Shown: one piece after another, positions 50,105-58,765 of the stretch
How the letters are laid out: the number at the start of each line of letters is the position of its first letter
How positions within the stretch are numbered: the stretch's first letter is position 1
Made by a program: the position numbers and the translations under genes
The notes under the pieces: model-generated
Seen by the model: the letters and a program-made list of their open reading frames with translations, nothing else
Databases searched by the model: none
Told to the model about the DNA's origin: nothing
Assembly: GCF_005877905.1 (NCBI RefSeq)
Contig: NZ_SWDV01000005.1
Coordinates: 235,002-299,001, forward strand
Reading direction: 5' to 3'
DNA: 64,000 nt
Origin: Pseudomonas nicosulfuronedens
Lineage (GTDB): Bacteria; Pseudomonadota; Gammaproteobacteria; Pseudomonadales; Pseudomonadaceae

Positions 50105-51132
50105 TCCGCCGTACTGTTCACAGCAGCTTCCGCCTGGGCTTTCTCAACCGCGTGTACGCCCCGCGGTTCGAGCCGCGCCTGTACCAGCAGACCCTGGAAC
50201 TGTTCGAAGCCGCCGAGGAGCTGGGCTTCGACAGTGGCTGGCTGGCCCAGCACCACTTCGCCAGCGAGAACGGCCGCCTGCCCTCCCCGCTGGTACTGCT
50301 CAGCGCCGCGGCCGAACGCACCCGCCACATCCAGCTGGGCACCGGTATCGTCGTGCTCAACCAGGAGAACGCCCTGCGCCTGGCCGAAGATGCCTCGGTG
50401 CTCGACCTGATCAGCCAGGGCCGCCTGCAACTGGGTCTGGGCGCCGGCTTCGACCCGGATAGCTTCGCCGCCTTCGGCCAGACGCTGGAGGGCCGCCACG
50501 GGCAGTACGATGAGCGCCTGGAGCGCCTGCGCCAGGCGCTGGCCGGCGAGGCGCTGAACGCTGAAGGCCGCGTGCTGCGCCCCGCCGCCAGTGGCCTGGA
50601 GCGACGTCTGTGGGAAGCCACTTCGCGCGTCGAACAGGTCGCCGCCCGTGGCAACGGGCTGATCCTCGCCCCCAACCCCACGGCCGGTGCCGAGCCGCGC
50701 TCGCAGGTGATCGCGCGCTACCGCCGGGCCTGGAATCCCGCTCACTCGGGCACGCCTCGCGTGGCGCTGGTACGCGCCGTTTTCCCCGGAGCCGATGCAG
50801 CGGCAGACGGCTCGACCTTGCGCCAGGACATCCTCGCCTACGTCGAACGCCAGCGGCGCATCGGCATCGGCCATGCCGACCCGGCGCAGGGTTTCGAAAC
50901 GGTGCTGGACAACCTCGGCGTGCTGCACGGCGACCCGGCGAAGATCGCCGAGCAGCTGCGTGCAGACACACCGCTGGGTGCCGACGACCAACTGATCGTC
51001 CAGGTGCAGACCACGTCCACCGGCTTCGCCGAAGCCCTGCGCCACCTGGAAACCGTCGCCCGCGACATCGCCCCCGCGCTAGGCTGGCAACCGCGCCAGC
51101 AGCGCGCTCGCGCACAGGAGATCCCGGCATGA
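50101..51132 (+). CDS. Luciferase-like FMN-dependent monooxygenase (paralogue A)
   Basis: 343-aa LLM-class TIM-barrel flavoenzyme. FEAAEELGFDSGWLAQHHFA, RTRHIQLGTGIVVLNQENAL and LISQGRLQLGLGAGFDPDSF are class features. It is a clear paralogue of the next gene: LGFL, WLAQHH/WIAQHH, LPSPL, IQLGT/IELGT, RLAEDA and GRLQLGLG are shared in order, and both end in ARDIAPALGWQP. The pair probably arose by tandem duplication and may form a heterodimer like LuxAB. Overlaps neighbours by 4 nt each. Confidence 0.87.
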   Translation: MIRRTVHSSFRLGFLNRVYAPRFEPRLYQQTLELFEAAEELGFDSGWLAQHHFASENGRLPSPLVLLSAAAERTRHIQLGTGIVVLNQENALRLAEDASVLDLISQGRLQLGLGAGFDPDSFAAFGQTLEGRHGQYDERLERLRQALAGEALNAEGRVLRPAASGLERRLWEATSRVEQVAARGNGLILAPNPTAGAEPRSQVIARYRRAWNPAHSGTPRVALVRAVFPGADAAADGSTLRQDILAYVERQRRIGIGHADPAQGFETVLDNLGVLHGDPAKIAEQLRADTPLGADDQLIVQVQTTSTGFAEALRHLETVARDIAPALGWQPRQQRARAQEIPA

Positions 51133-52169
51133 GCACACTCAAGTCACGCAAGCCGTTCAAGCTCGGCTTCCTCACCCACGCCTTCGGCAACGACCCGCGC
51201 CAGGTCTACCGCAACCTGCAGGAGCAGTTCGAAGTCGCCGAGGCGCTGGGCTTCGACGGTGGCTGGATCGCCCAGCACCACCTGAGCGGCGGCTTCGGCC
51301 AGTTGCCCTCACCGCTGCTGCTGTTCGCCAACATCGCCGCGCGCACCCGGCGCATCGAGCTGGGCACGGCAGTGATCACCCTGCCACTGGAGGACTCGCT
51401 ACGCCTCGCCGAGGACGCCGCCGTGCTCGACGCGCTGTCCGCCGGCCGCCTGCAACTGGGCCTGGGCAGCGGTGGCGCCAACCTGGAGATGTTCAACGCC
51501 TTCGGCCGCGACGCCCAACGCCGCCAGGACGATTTCCAGCACGCCCAGCGTGCCTTGCAGGCCGCCCTGCTCGGCGCGCCGCTGCCCGGTGAAGCGCAAC
51601 TGCGCCTGCATCCACCAGCTGCCGGGCTACGGGAACGTCTGTGGCATTCCCACGGCAGCGAAAGCGGCGCGATCTATGCCGCCGAGCAAGGCAACGGCCT
51701 GCTGCTGGGCACCGCCACCCACGACCCGCTGACGGTGCAGAAACCCCTCGCTGACGCCTATCTCGGCGCCTGGCAGGATGAAACGCGCCGACCACGCGTT
51801 GGCGTGGTGCGCGCCGTGTTCCCCGCCGAGGACAAGGCACAGTCCCGCGCGGAACTGGCGCCGGACATCGAACTGCACGTGCCGCGCCTGATCCGCGAAG
51901 GGCTGATCGACGAGGCCGCCGACCTGGACAGCCATCTGCGCCTGCTCAACGTCCACCACGGCCATCCCGAGGAGGTGATCGCCAGCGTGCGCAACGACCC
52001 ATCGCTGCTGCCCTACGCGGACTACTTCATCGCCGTGGTGCAGTCGGAAAGCTCCACCCAGGCGCAGGTACTGCGGCGCCTGGAGCTCCTGGCACGGGAC
52101 ATCGCCCCGGCGCTCGGCTGGCAACCAGGCGCAAAGCCTGGCGGGCAGCCGCTGGCGGTCGCCGGATGA
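51129..52169 (+). CDS. Luciferase-like FMN-dependent monooxygenase (paralogue B)
   Basis: 346-aa LLM-class enzyme, paralogue of the preceding gene over its whole length (FEVAEALGFDGGWIAQHHLS, RTRRIELGTAVITLPLEDSL, LSAGRLQLGLGSGGANLEMF). It starts 4 nt inside the preceding gene and its stop overlaps the next start, all within the sigma-54-driven operon. Probably cleaves a sulfonate, sulfone or related compound, alone or with paralogue A. Confidence 0.87.
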   Translation: MSTLKSRKPFKLGFLTHAFGNDPRQVYRNLQEQFEVAEALGFDGGWIAQHHLSGGFGQLPSPLLLFANIAARTRRIELGTAVITLPLEDSLRLAEDAAVLDALSAGRLQLGLGSGGANLEMFNAFGRDAQRRQDDFQHAQRALQAALLGAPLPGEAQLRLHPPAAGLRERLWHSHGSESGAIYAAEQGNGLLLGTATHDPLTVQKPLADAYLGAWQDETRRPRVGVVRAVFPAEDKAQSRAELAPDIELHVPRLIREGLIDEAADLDSHLRLLNVHHGHPEEVIASVRNDPSLLPYADYFIAVVQSESSTQAQVLRRLELLARDIAPALGWQPGAKPGGQPLAVAG

Positions 52170-53206
52170 GCCTGCGCTTCGCCTGGAAGCTCTGCGCCAG
52201 CGGCACCCGGCGCGGGCTGGACTGGCAGGCGCAGTCGGCGGAGTGGGTGCAACTGGCACAGGCCGTGGAATACGCCGGCTTCGACGACCTCTACCTGCCC
52301 GGCGGCCCCGGCCAGCCGGACAGCCTGATGGTTGCCGCCGCCTTGTGCGCGCATACCCGGCGGCTCGGCCTGACCCTGAGCCTGCCGGCGGAGGCCATGC
52401 TCCCGGCCGCGTTGGCGGCTACGCTGCAAAGCCTGCAGTCGCTGTCCGCCGGGCGCGTGCGCCTGCACCTGCCGGACAGCGACCGGGGCAGTCTGCGCAG
52501 GGCTTTCGGCGAGGTGCTCAACCGCGACCAACGGCATGAGCGCATCGACGAGTTCCTCGACATCCTGCAACGCCTGCTGCAAACCCCGGCCACGCCGCTG
52601 GACCACAATGGCCGCTACTTCCACCTGGAAAACGCCGGTCTCGGCCTGCGCGACCTACCGCCTTCGCCGTTGCTTCTGGATGAAACCCTGGGTGCGGAAC
52701 GTATCGCCAACCGCGCTGACCTCTGCTTCGTTCAGGGCGGCGACGTCGCGCAACTGGGCGAAACCATCGCCCGCCTGAACCGGGGCGCACAGGCTGCCGG
52801 CCGCGCGTTGGGTTACATCGCCAACTTCGGCATCATCGCCCGCGACAGCGAGGAGCAGGCCTGGGACGAAGCTGCCCGGCAGGCACAGGCCTTTGCCGCA
52901 CCGACCAGGGGCAAGCGTCGCCGCGCCGATGCGGGCGTGGTCGAGATGCTCGCCGAACGTGCCGAGCACCCCGCACGACGCAGCGAAATCCACCCGAACC
53001 TGTGGCTGCCCGCGCCCGCTGAGTCGCCCGTGCTGGTGGGCAGCTACTCCCAGGTCGCCAGCCGTCTGCGCGAACTGCACGGCGCCGGCCTCGACCAGAT
53101 CATCCTTAACGCGCCCAACGCGGTGCGCGAGGTCCTGCGCTTCGGCGAACAGGTCCTGCCGCTGCTGCGCCCCGAAGCTGAAAAGGACACCCGGATTGGC
53201 CGCTGA
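52166..53206 (+). CDS. Divergent luciferase-like monooxygenase
   Basis: 346-aa LLM-like protein, more diverged than its neighbours. Recognisable parts are FAWKLCASGTRRGLDWQAQS, VEYAGFDDLYLPGGPGQPDS, TRRLGLTLSLPAEAMLPAAL, and a C-terminal LVGSYSQVASRLRELHGAGL with DQIILNAP as in SsuD relatives. The segment after LSAGRVRLHL lacks the glycine-rich FMN loop of its neighbours, so activity or flavin binding may be altered. Overlaps the previous gene by 4 nt and the next by 11. Confidence 0.8.
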   Translation: MSLRFAWKLCASGTRRGLDWQAQSAEWVQLAQAVEYAGFDDLYLPGGPGQPDSLMVAAALCAHTRRLGLTLSLPAEAMLPAALAATLQSLQSLSAGRVRLHLPDSDRGSLRRAFGEVLNRDQRHERIDEFLDILQRLLQTPATPLDHNGRYFHLENAGLGLRDLPPSPLLLDETLGAERIANRADLCFVQGGDVAQLGETIARLNRGAQAAGRALGYIANFGIIARDSEEQAWDEAARQAQAFAAPTRGKRRRADAGVVEMLAERAEHPARRSEIHPNLWLPAPAESPVLVGSYSQVASRLRELHGAGLDQIILNAPNAVREVLRFGEQVLPLLRPEAEKDTRIGR

Positions 53207-54335
53207 ACCCAAACGCCGAAGCATCGAGATCGACTGGTTCCTGCCTACCAACGGCGACGGGCACCACCTCACCAGCAGCGGCCTGCCCAAGGTCGGGCTG
53301 TTCCAGCAGGGCGAGCGCGCACCGACCCTCGACTACCTGCGCCAGGTGGTGCGCGCCGCCGAACAAGCGGCCTTCGACGGCATCATGGTGCCCACCGCCA
53401 GCGGCTTCGAAGACCCCTGGCTGATCGTCGCGCTGATGGTCCAGGAAGTACGCCGGCTGAAGTTCCTGCTGACCCTGCGTCCCGGCGTCGAGCTGCCCGC
53501 CTACACCGCGCACAAGGCCGCCACCCTGCAGCAGCTCAGCGACAACCGTCTGCTGCTGCACCTGGTCAGTGGCTCCAGCCGTTTCGAGCAGCGCGCCCTG
53601 GGCGACTTCCTCGAACACGACGAGCGCTATGCCCGCAGCGCCGAGTTCCTCGACGTGTTCCGCGCCACCTGGGCCGGGCGCGAGCACCACGGGCGGCATT
53701 ACCGCACCGGCAGCCCGGTGCCCATTGCGCGCGAGGCGCTGCTGCCGCCGATCTGCTTCGGCGGCGCCTCGGACGTGGCCGAACGCATCGCCGCCAGCCA
53801 CGCGCAGAGCTACCTGATGTGGGGCGAACCGCCGGCGATGATCCGCGAGCGCATCCTGCGCCTGCGCGAGCTGGCGGCGGCGCATGGCCGCGAACTGCGT
53901 TTCGGCCTGCGCCTGCACGTGTTCGCCGCCGCCGAGTCGCGGCACGCCTGGGCCCATGTCGGGCGTCTGCTGGAAGAAATCCCCCGCGACGCCATCGAGC
54001 GTGCCCAGCAGCAATTGGCGGCTTACGAGTCGGTGGGGCAATCACGGCAGATCAGCCTGACCCAGGGCCGCGCCCATGGCGTGCGCGACCTGGAAGTGTC
54101 ACCCAACCTCTGGGCCGGTGTCGGCCTGGTTCGCGGTGGCGCGGGTACGGCGTTGGTGGGCAGTTACGCCGAGGTCGCCGAGCGCATCGAGGAGTATCAC
54201 CAGTTGGGCGTGGATACCTTCATCCTTTCCGGCTACCCGCACCTGGAAGAGGCGATCCACCTGGGTGAGGAACTGCTGCCGCTGCTGCGTCGGGATGCTG
54301 CCGCGGCCAGCGCGCGCCAGCGCCGCCGCGACTGA
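53196..54335 (+). CDS. SsuD-like alkanesulfonate monooxygenase
   Basis: 379-aa FMNH2-dependent enzyme that should convert an alkanesulfonate to aldehyde and sulfite. Matches SsuD in order: IEIDWFLPTNGDGHHL near the N-terminus, LKFLLTLRPG, ATLQQLSDNRLLLHLVSGSS, SYLMWGEPPAMIRERI, SPNLWAGVGLVRGGAGTALV and TFILSGYPHLEEA. The start is TTG at 53196, overlapping the end of the previous gene by 11 nt; no ATG or GTG fits the SsuD N-terminus. No flavin reductase (SsuE/MsuE) is adjacent. Last gene of the operon, ending 2 bp before the convergent activator gene. Confidence 0.88.
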   Translation: MAAEPKRRSIEIDWFLPTNGDGHHLTSSGLPKVGLFQQGERAPTLDYLRQVVRAAEQAAFDGIMVPTASGFEDPWLIVALMVQEVRRLKFLLTLRPGVELPAYTAHKAATLQQLSDNRLLLHLVSGSSRFEQRALGDFLEHDERYARSAEFLDVFRATWAGREHHGRHYRTGSPVPIAREALLPPICFGGASDVAERIAASHAQSYLMWGEPPAMIRERILRLRELAAAHGRELRFGLRLHVFAAAESRHAWAHVGRLLEEIPRDAIERAQQQLAAYESVGQSRQISLTQGRAHGVRDLEVSPNLWAGVGLVRGGAGTALVGSYAEVAERIEEYHQLGVDTFILSGYPHLEEAIHLGEELLPLLRRDAAAASARQRRRD

Positions 54336-54336
54336 A

Positions 54337-55413
<1,077 letters not shown>

Positions 55414-55713
55414 GGTCCTGCTTGCGCCGTGACTTAGAAGAAGCCGTTACTTTATCCGTGCCTCTTTATAACCATAAATACCTTAATCGCATTAGGTCAT
55501 AACCCATGGAACGTCCGGGACGACCGAGTCAGAGCGCTTTGACGCGATAGCGGAGAAACTGGCGCTTTCCTGGCAGGAATTCATCTGCAGGGATTTTTTA
55601 TTCCTTAATATTATAAAAACCAGTGAAAATCATATTGGTATATACCAAATATTCTGCCGTGGAATACGCTCCATCGCAGTCATCGGCCGCTGGCCGTTTC
55701 GGAGAAAGGTTCC
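55414..55713. other. Divergent control region, sfnR and THI5-like gene
   Basis: 300 bp without a gene, strongly AT-rich between about 55440-55500 and 55590-55660. It holds the HutC-type operator described separately. No TGGCAC-N5-TTGC promoter was found here. Confidence 0.7.
55635..55648. promoter_or_regulatory. HutC-type GntR operator
   Basis: TTGGTATATACCAA is a perfect 14-bp palindrome with the core GTATATAC, which fits the GT-N-TA-N-AC pattern of HutC/UTRA-type GntR operators. It ends 65 bp before the THI5-like gene, whose operon finishes with a UTRA-type GntR gene at 61546. Confidence 0.72.
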
Positions 55714-56634
55714 ATGTTTGCCTTGCGGGTCATGCTCGAATACTTCCACCCCTGGCCCAATTCGGCCGGCTTCTACCTCGCCCGTGAACGCGGCTGGTAC
55801 CGCGAGGCCGGGCTGGACGTGGAGCTGGTGGTGCACGATCCCTATCACGGCGACACCCTGGAGCACCTGGTGCGCGGCGCTGCCGCTTTCGGCGTATTCC
55901 CCAGCAACCGCCTGCTGGTGCGCCGCGAGCTGGGCCAGCCGCTGCTGGGCGTGGCGGCGATCAACCATCGCGGCCTGGAGTCGATCCAGACCCTCACGGA
56001 CAGCGGCATCCGCCGCCCCCGTGATCTGCAGGGCAAGCGCCTGGCGCTCAACCCGACGCCGCGCGGCCTGGCCATGGTGCGCCACCTGGTGAGCCAGGAC
56101 GGTGGCGACCCGGAGGCGGTGCAACTGGTGGATGCCGGTTTCCGCGAGCTGCGCCCCGAGGACCTGGCCGCCGGCCTCGCCGACGCCAGTTTCGGCGGCT
56201 ACTGGGCCTGGGAGGCCCTGCTGCCCAGTGCCATCCCCAACGAGCGGCGCGTGGTGCTGCCGGTGGACGAAATCGGCGCCCCGCCCTACCACAGCTACCT
56301 GCTCGGCGCGCGGGAGGACTGGCTCGACGCCAACGCCGAGATCGCACGGCGCTTCCTCGCCGTCACCGCGCGCGGGTTCCTCGCGGCAGCGGCCGATCCG
56401 GAAGCCGCGCTGCCGGTCTACGAACGCACTATTCCCTACTTTCCCCAGCCGATGCTGGCAGAATCCCTGCGGCGCATCGCGCCCAGCTGGCTGCACCAGG
56501 GCCGCTGGGGCGAACAGCGCAAGGAACTGCTGCAGCCCTACGCCCAGTGGCTGCACGAATACGGCGTGCTGCGCGACCCGGAGGTCTGGCGCGGCGCGAC
56601 CAGCAATGCCTGGCAAGTGGAGAACCCAGCATGA
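55714..56634 (+). CDS. NMT1/THI5-like periplasmic-binding-fold protein without signal peptide
   Basis: 306-aa protein of the NMT1/THI5-like (PF09084-type) fold used by thiamine-precursor and taurine/nitrate SBPs: LEYFHPWPNSAGFYLARERG, then GLDVELV and GAAAFGVFPSNRLLVRR. The start MFALRVMLEYF leads straight into the fold; no signal peptide or lipobox is present, and no ABC permease or ATPase is nearby. It has no cysteine, so it lacks the CCCFC iron motif of true Thi5 HMP-P synthases. It is thus probably a cytoplasmic binding protein or an enzyme on this fold. First gene of the operon, overlapping the kinase gene by 4 nt. Confidence 0.82.
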   Translation: MFALRVMLEYFHPWPNSAGFYLARERGWYREAGLDVELVVHDPYHGDTLEHLVRGAAAFGVFPSNRLLVRRELGQPLLGVAAINHRGLESIQTLTDSGIRRPRDLQGKRLALNPTPRGLAMVRHLVSQDGGDPEAVQLVDAGFRELRPEDLAAGLADASFGGYWAWEALLPSAIPNERRVVLPVDEIGAPPYHSYLLGAREDWLDANAEIARRFLAVTARGFLAAAADPEAALPVYERTIPYFPQPMLAESLRRIAPSWLHQGRWGEQRKELLQPYAQWLHEYGVLRDPEVWRGATSNAWQVENPA

Positions 56635-57776
56635 CCAAACGCCTGAGCCACGGCATGGGCCTGGACCCGGTGGAGCCCGACTGGCCGGCGCTGACCGCCG
56701 CGGAAGTCCGCCCGCTGCTCGCCGACTTTCCAGCCGCCGGCGACGAGGCACATCTGACCTGGCACAGCCCCCGGCCCTTCTCCGCCGCCGCGCTGGTGGA
56801 GTCCGCCAGCGGCACGCTGTTCGTCAAACGCCACTCGCCCCGCGTGCGCACAGCGGCATGGCTGGCGGAGGAGCATGCCTTCCTCGATCACCTGGCCCGA
56901 CGCGGTGCGTCAGTGGCGCAGGTACTGCGTGATCGGCAGGGCCGCAGCGCTATCGAACGCGACGGCTGGACCTATGAAGTCCACGAGAAAGCCCAAGGCC
57001 TGGACCTGTACCGCGACACGCTGTCCTGGACGCCGTTCCAGCACAACGCCCACGCCTTCGCTGCCGGCGCCGCGCTGGCGAAACTGCACCGCGCCGCCGA
57101 GGGTTTCGACGCCCCCTCGCGCACGGCCGGCGTGCTGCTGAGCAACCTGAAACTGTTCGGCGCGCCGGACCCGCTGGCCGCCATCGAGGCGACTTTCGAG
57201 CAGGCGCCCGCCCTCGCCGAATACCTGCAGGCACGTCCCTGGAAGGAGACGCTCAGCGAACTGCACCTGCCGCTGCAACGCGAGCTGTTGCCCTACCTGC
57301 AACGCCAGCCGGCGCTTTGGACCCACAACGACTGGCACGCCTCCAACCTGCTGTGGAGCGAGGACGGCCCGCAGGCGCAGGTGGTCTCGATGCTGGACTT
57401 CGGCCTGAGCGACCGCAGCTTTGCGCTGTTCGACCTGGCCACCGCCATCGAGCGCAACCTGGTGCCCTGGCTGGAACTGGACCAGGGCCGCGCTGCCATA
57501 GCCGACCTGGATGCGCTGGACGCCCTGCTGCAAGGCTATGCCAGCGTGCGTCCGCCGAGCCGCGACGACCTGCTCGCCCTGGCGGCGTTGCTGCCGCTGG
57601 TGCATGCGGATTTCGCGCTGTCCGAAGTCATCTACTTCCACGGCATCCTCGGCTCGGCCGAAAGCGCCTCGCTGGCCTACGACAACTACCTGATCGGTCA
57701 TACCCGCTGGTTCCTCGAAGCCGAAGGGCAGCGCTTGCTGAAGCATCTTCGCCAACTGGCTGCCAGGGTGAACTGA
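56631..57776 (+). CDS. APH-fold small-molecule kinase
   Basis: 381-aa protein kinase-like fold enzyme of the aminoglycoside phosphotransferase/choline kinase superfamily. The ATP lysine is probably K66 (LFVKRHSP), the catalytic loop is THNDWHASNLLW (H232, D234, N239) and the metal site is LDFGLSD (D256). Relatives phosphorylate choline, thiamine, homoserine or aminoglycosides. The gene overlaps the THI5-like gene and ends 1 bp before the sulfurtransferase gene. Because a PnuC-type facilitator is encoded in the same operon, phosphorylation to trap the imported substrate is the favoured role (inference). Confidence 0.85.
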   Translation: MTKRLSHGMGLDPVEPDWPALTAAEVRPLLADFPAAGDEAHLTWHSPRPFSAAALVESASGTLFVKRHSPRVRTAAWLAEEHAFLDHLARRGASVAQVLRDRQGRSAIERDGWTYEVHEKAQGLDLYRDTLSWTPFQHNAHAFAAGAALAKLHRAAEGFDAPSRTAGVLLSNLKLFGAPDPLAAIEATFEQAPALAEYLQARPWKETLSELHLPLQRELLPYLQRQPALWTHNDWHASNLLWSEDGPQAQVVSMLDFGLSDRSFALFDLATAIERNLVPWLELDQGRAAIADLDALDALLQGYASVRPPSRDDLLALAALLPLVHADFALSEVIYFHGILGSAESASLAYDNYLIGHTRWFLEAEGQRLLKHLRQLAARVN

Positions 57777-57777
57777 G

Positions 57778-58653
57778 ATGAACCAACCCCTCGTCACCGT
57801 CGACTGGCTGGCCGCCCGCCTGGATGACCCGCGCCTGCGCCTGCTGGACGCCAGTGTGGAGCTGGCCGCACCCGGGTTCGACGGCGACTACCGCGTCGAG
57901 AGCGGCCACGCCGGCTGGCTCGCCGGGCACATCCGCGGCGCACGCCATGCCGATCTGCTCGGCGAGCTGGCCGATCCGCAAGCGTCCTTCAGTTTCGCCC
58001 TGCCTGATCCGCAACGGGCGAAGGACGCCCTGCGCAAACTCGGCCTTCACGACGATTCGCTGATCGTGATCTACGACCGCAGCGACGGCTTCTGGGCGGC
58101 GCGCCTGTGGTGGATGTTGCGCAGCCTGGGCATCGACGCGGCCGTGCTGGATGGCGGTCTGCGCGCCTGGATCGCTGCCGGTTTTTCGCTGCAACAAGGC
58201 GAATCCGTCGAGGCGGAAAGCGGCACTTTGTCGACCCCGGCGAAGTACCGGGAGGGCTTCTGGATCGACCGCCACGACGTCGAGCAAGTCGTGGCCGGCA
58301 AAGCCGACGGCACACTGGTCTGCGCCCTGTCCGCCGCCCTGTTCGACGGCAGCGCGGTCACCCGTTATGCCCGCCGAGGGCACATCCCCGGCAGCCGTAA
58401 CCTGCCGGCGCGCAGCCTGTTCGACGACGACGGCCGCTACCGGCGCGGCGCGGCACTGGGAGAAGCCCTTGCCGGGCTGCGCCAGGCCGAGCCACCGCTG
58501 TTGCTCTACTGCGGTGGCGGCATCTCCGCCGCCGCCCTCGCCCTGGCGCTGACAATGGCCGGGGAAACGCGGGTCGCGATCTACGACGGCTCGCTGCAGG
58601 AGTGGGCCGCAGAGCCCTCGCTGCCATTGACCACCGGAGCAGCTCCGGCCTGA
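57778..58653 (+). CDS. Two-domain sulfurtransferase (rhodanese/3-mercaptopyruvate type)
   Basis: 291-aa protein with two rhodanese domains. The N-terminal domain has R101 in the loop position (IYDRSDGFWA) and is structural; the C-terminal loop is YCGGGISA with catalytic C245. The glycine-rich loop CGGGIS resembles the CGSGVT of mercaptopyruvate sulfurtransferases more than the CRxGxR of thiosulfate enzymes. No signal peptide. It lies between the kinase and TonB receptor genes, so it probably moves sulfur to or from the compound this operon handles. Confidence 0.88.
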   Translation: MNQPLVTVDWLAARLDDPRLRLLDASVELAAPGFDGDYRVESGHAGWLAGHIRGARHADLLGELADPQASFSFALPDPQRAKDALRKLGLHDDSLIVIYDRSDGFWAARLWWMLRSLGIDAAVLDGGLRAWIAAGFSLQQGESVEAESGTLSTPAKYREGFWIDRHDVEQVVAGKADGTLVCALSAALFDGSAVTRYARRGHIPGSRNLPARSLFDDDGRYRRGAALGEALAGLRQAEPPLLLYCGGGISAAALALALTMAGETRVAIYDGSLQEWAAEPSLPLTTGAAPA

Positions 58654-58765
58654 CAGCCCTTCCACGGGCCATCCCGTTTCACATCCAAGGCCATCCGTTT
58701 CGCGCGGGAGGGGCTAGGCCCCGTGCATTCCCGGCGCACGCCCCGGCAATCTTCAGGAGCGTTTC

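Noticed and set aside
55560..55600. Sigma-54-like TGGCAG before the THI5-like gene
   Set aside because: No TTGC at the required 5-bp spacing; the HutC operator explains control of this operon better.
55714..56634. Assignment as a Thi5 HMP-P synthase
   Set aside because: The protein has no cysteine and therefore no CCCFC iron-binding motif.
58654..58765. TPP riboswitch upstream of the TonB/PnuC genes
   Set aside because: The conserved CTGAGA and ACCTGATC-type segments are absent, here and before the first gene at 55714.
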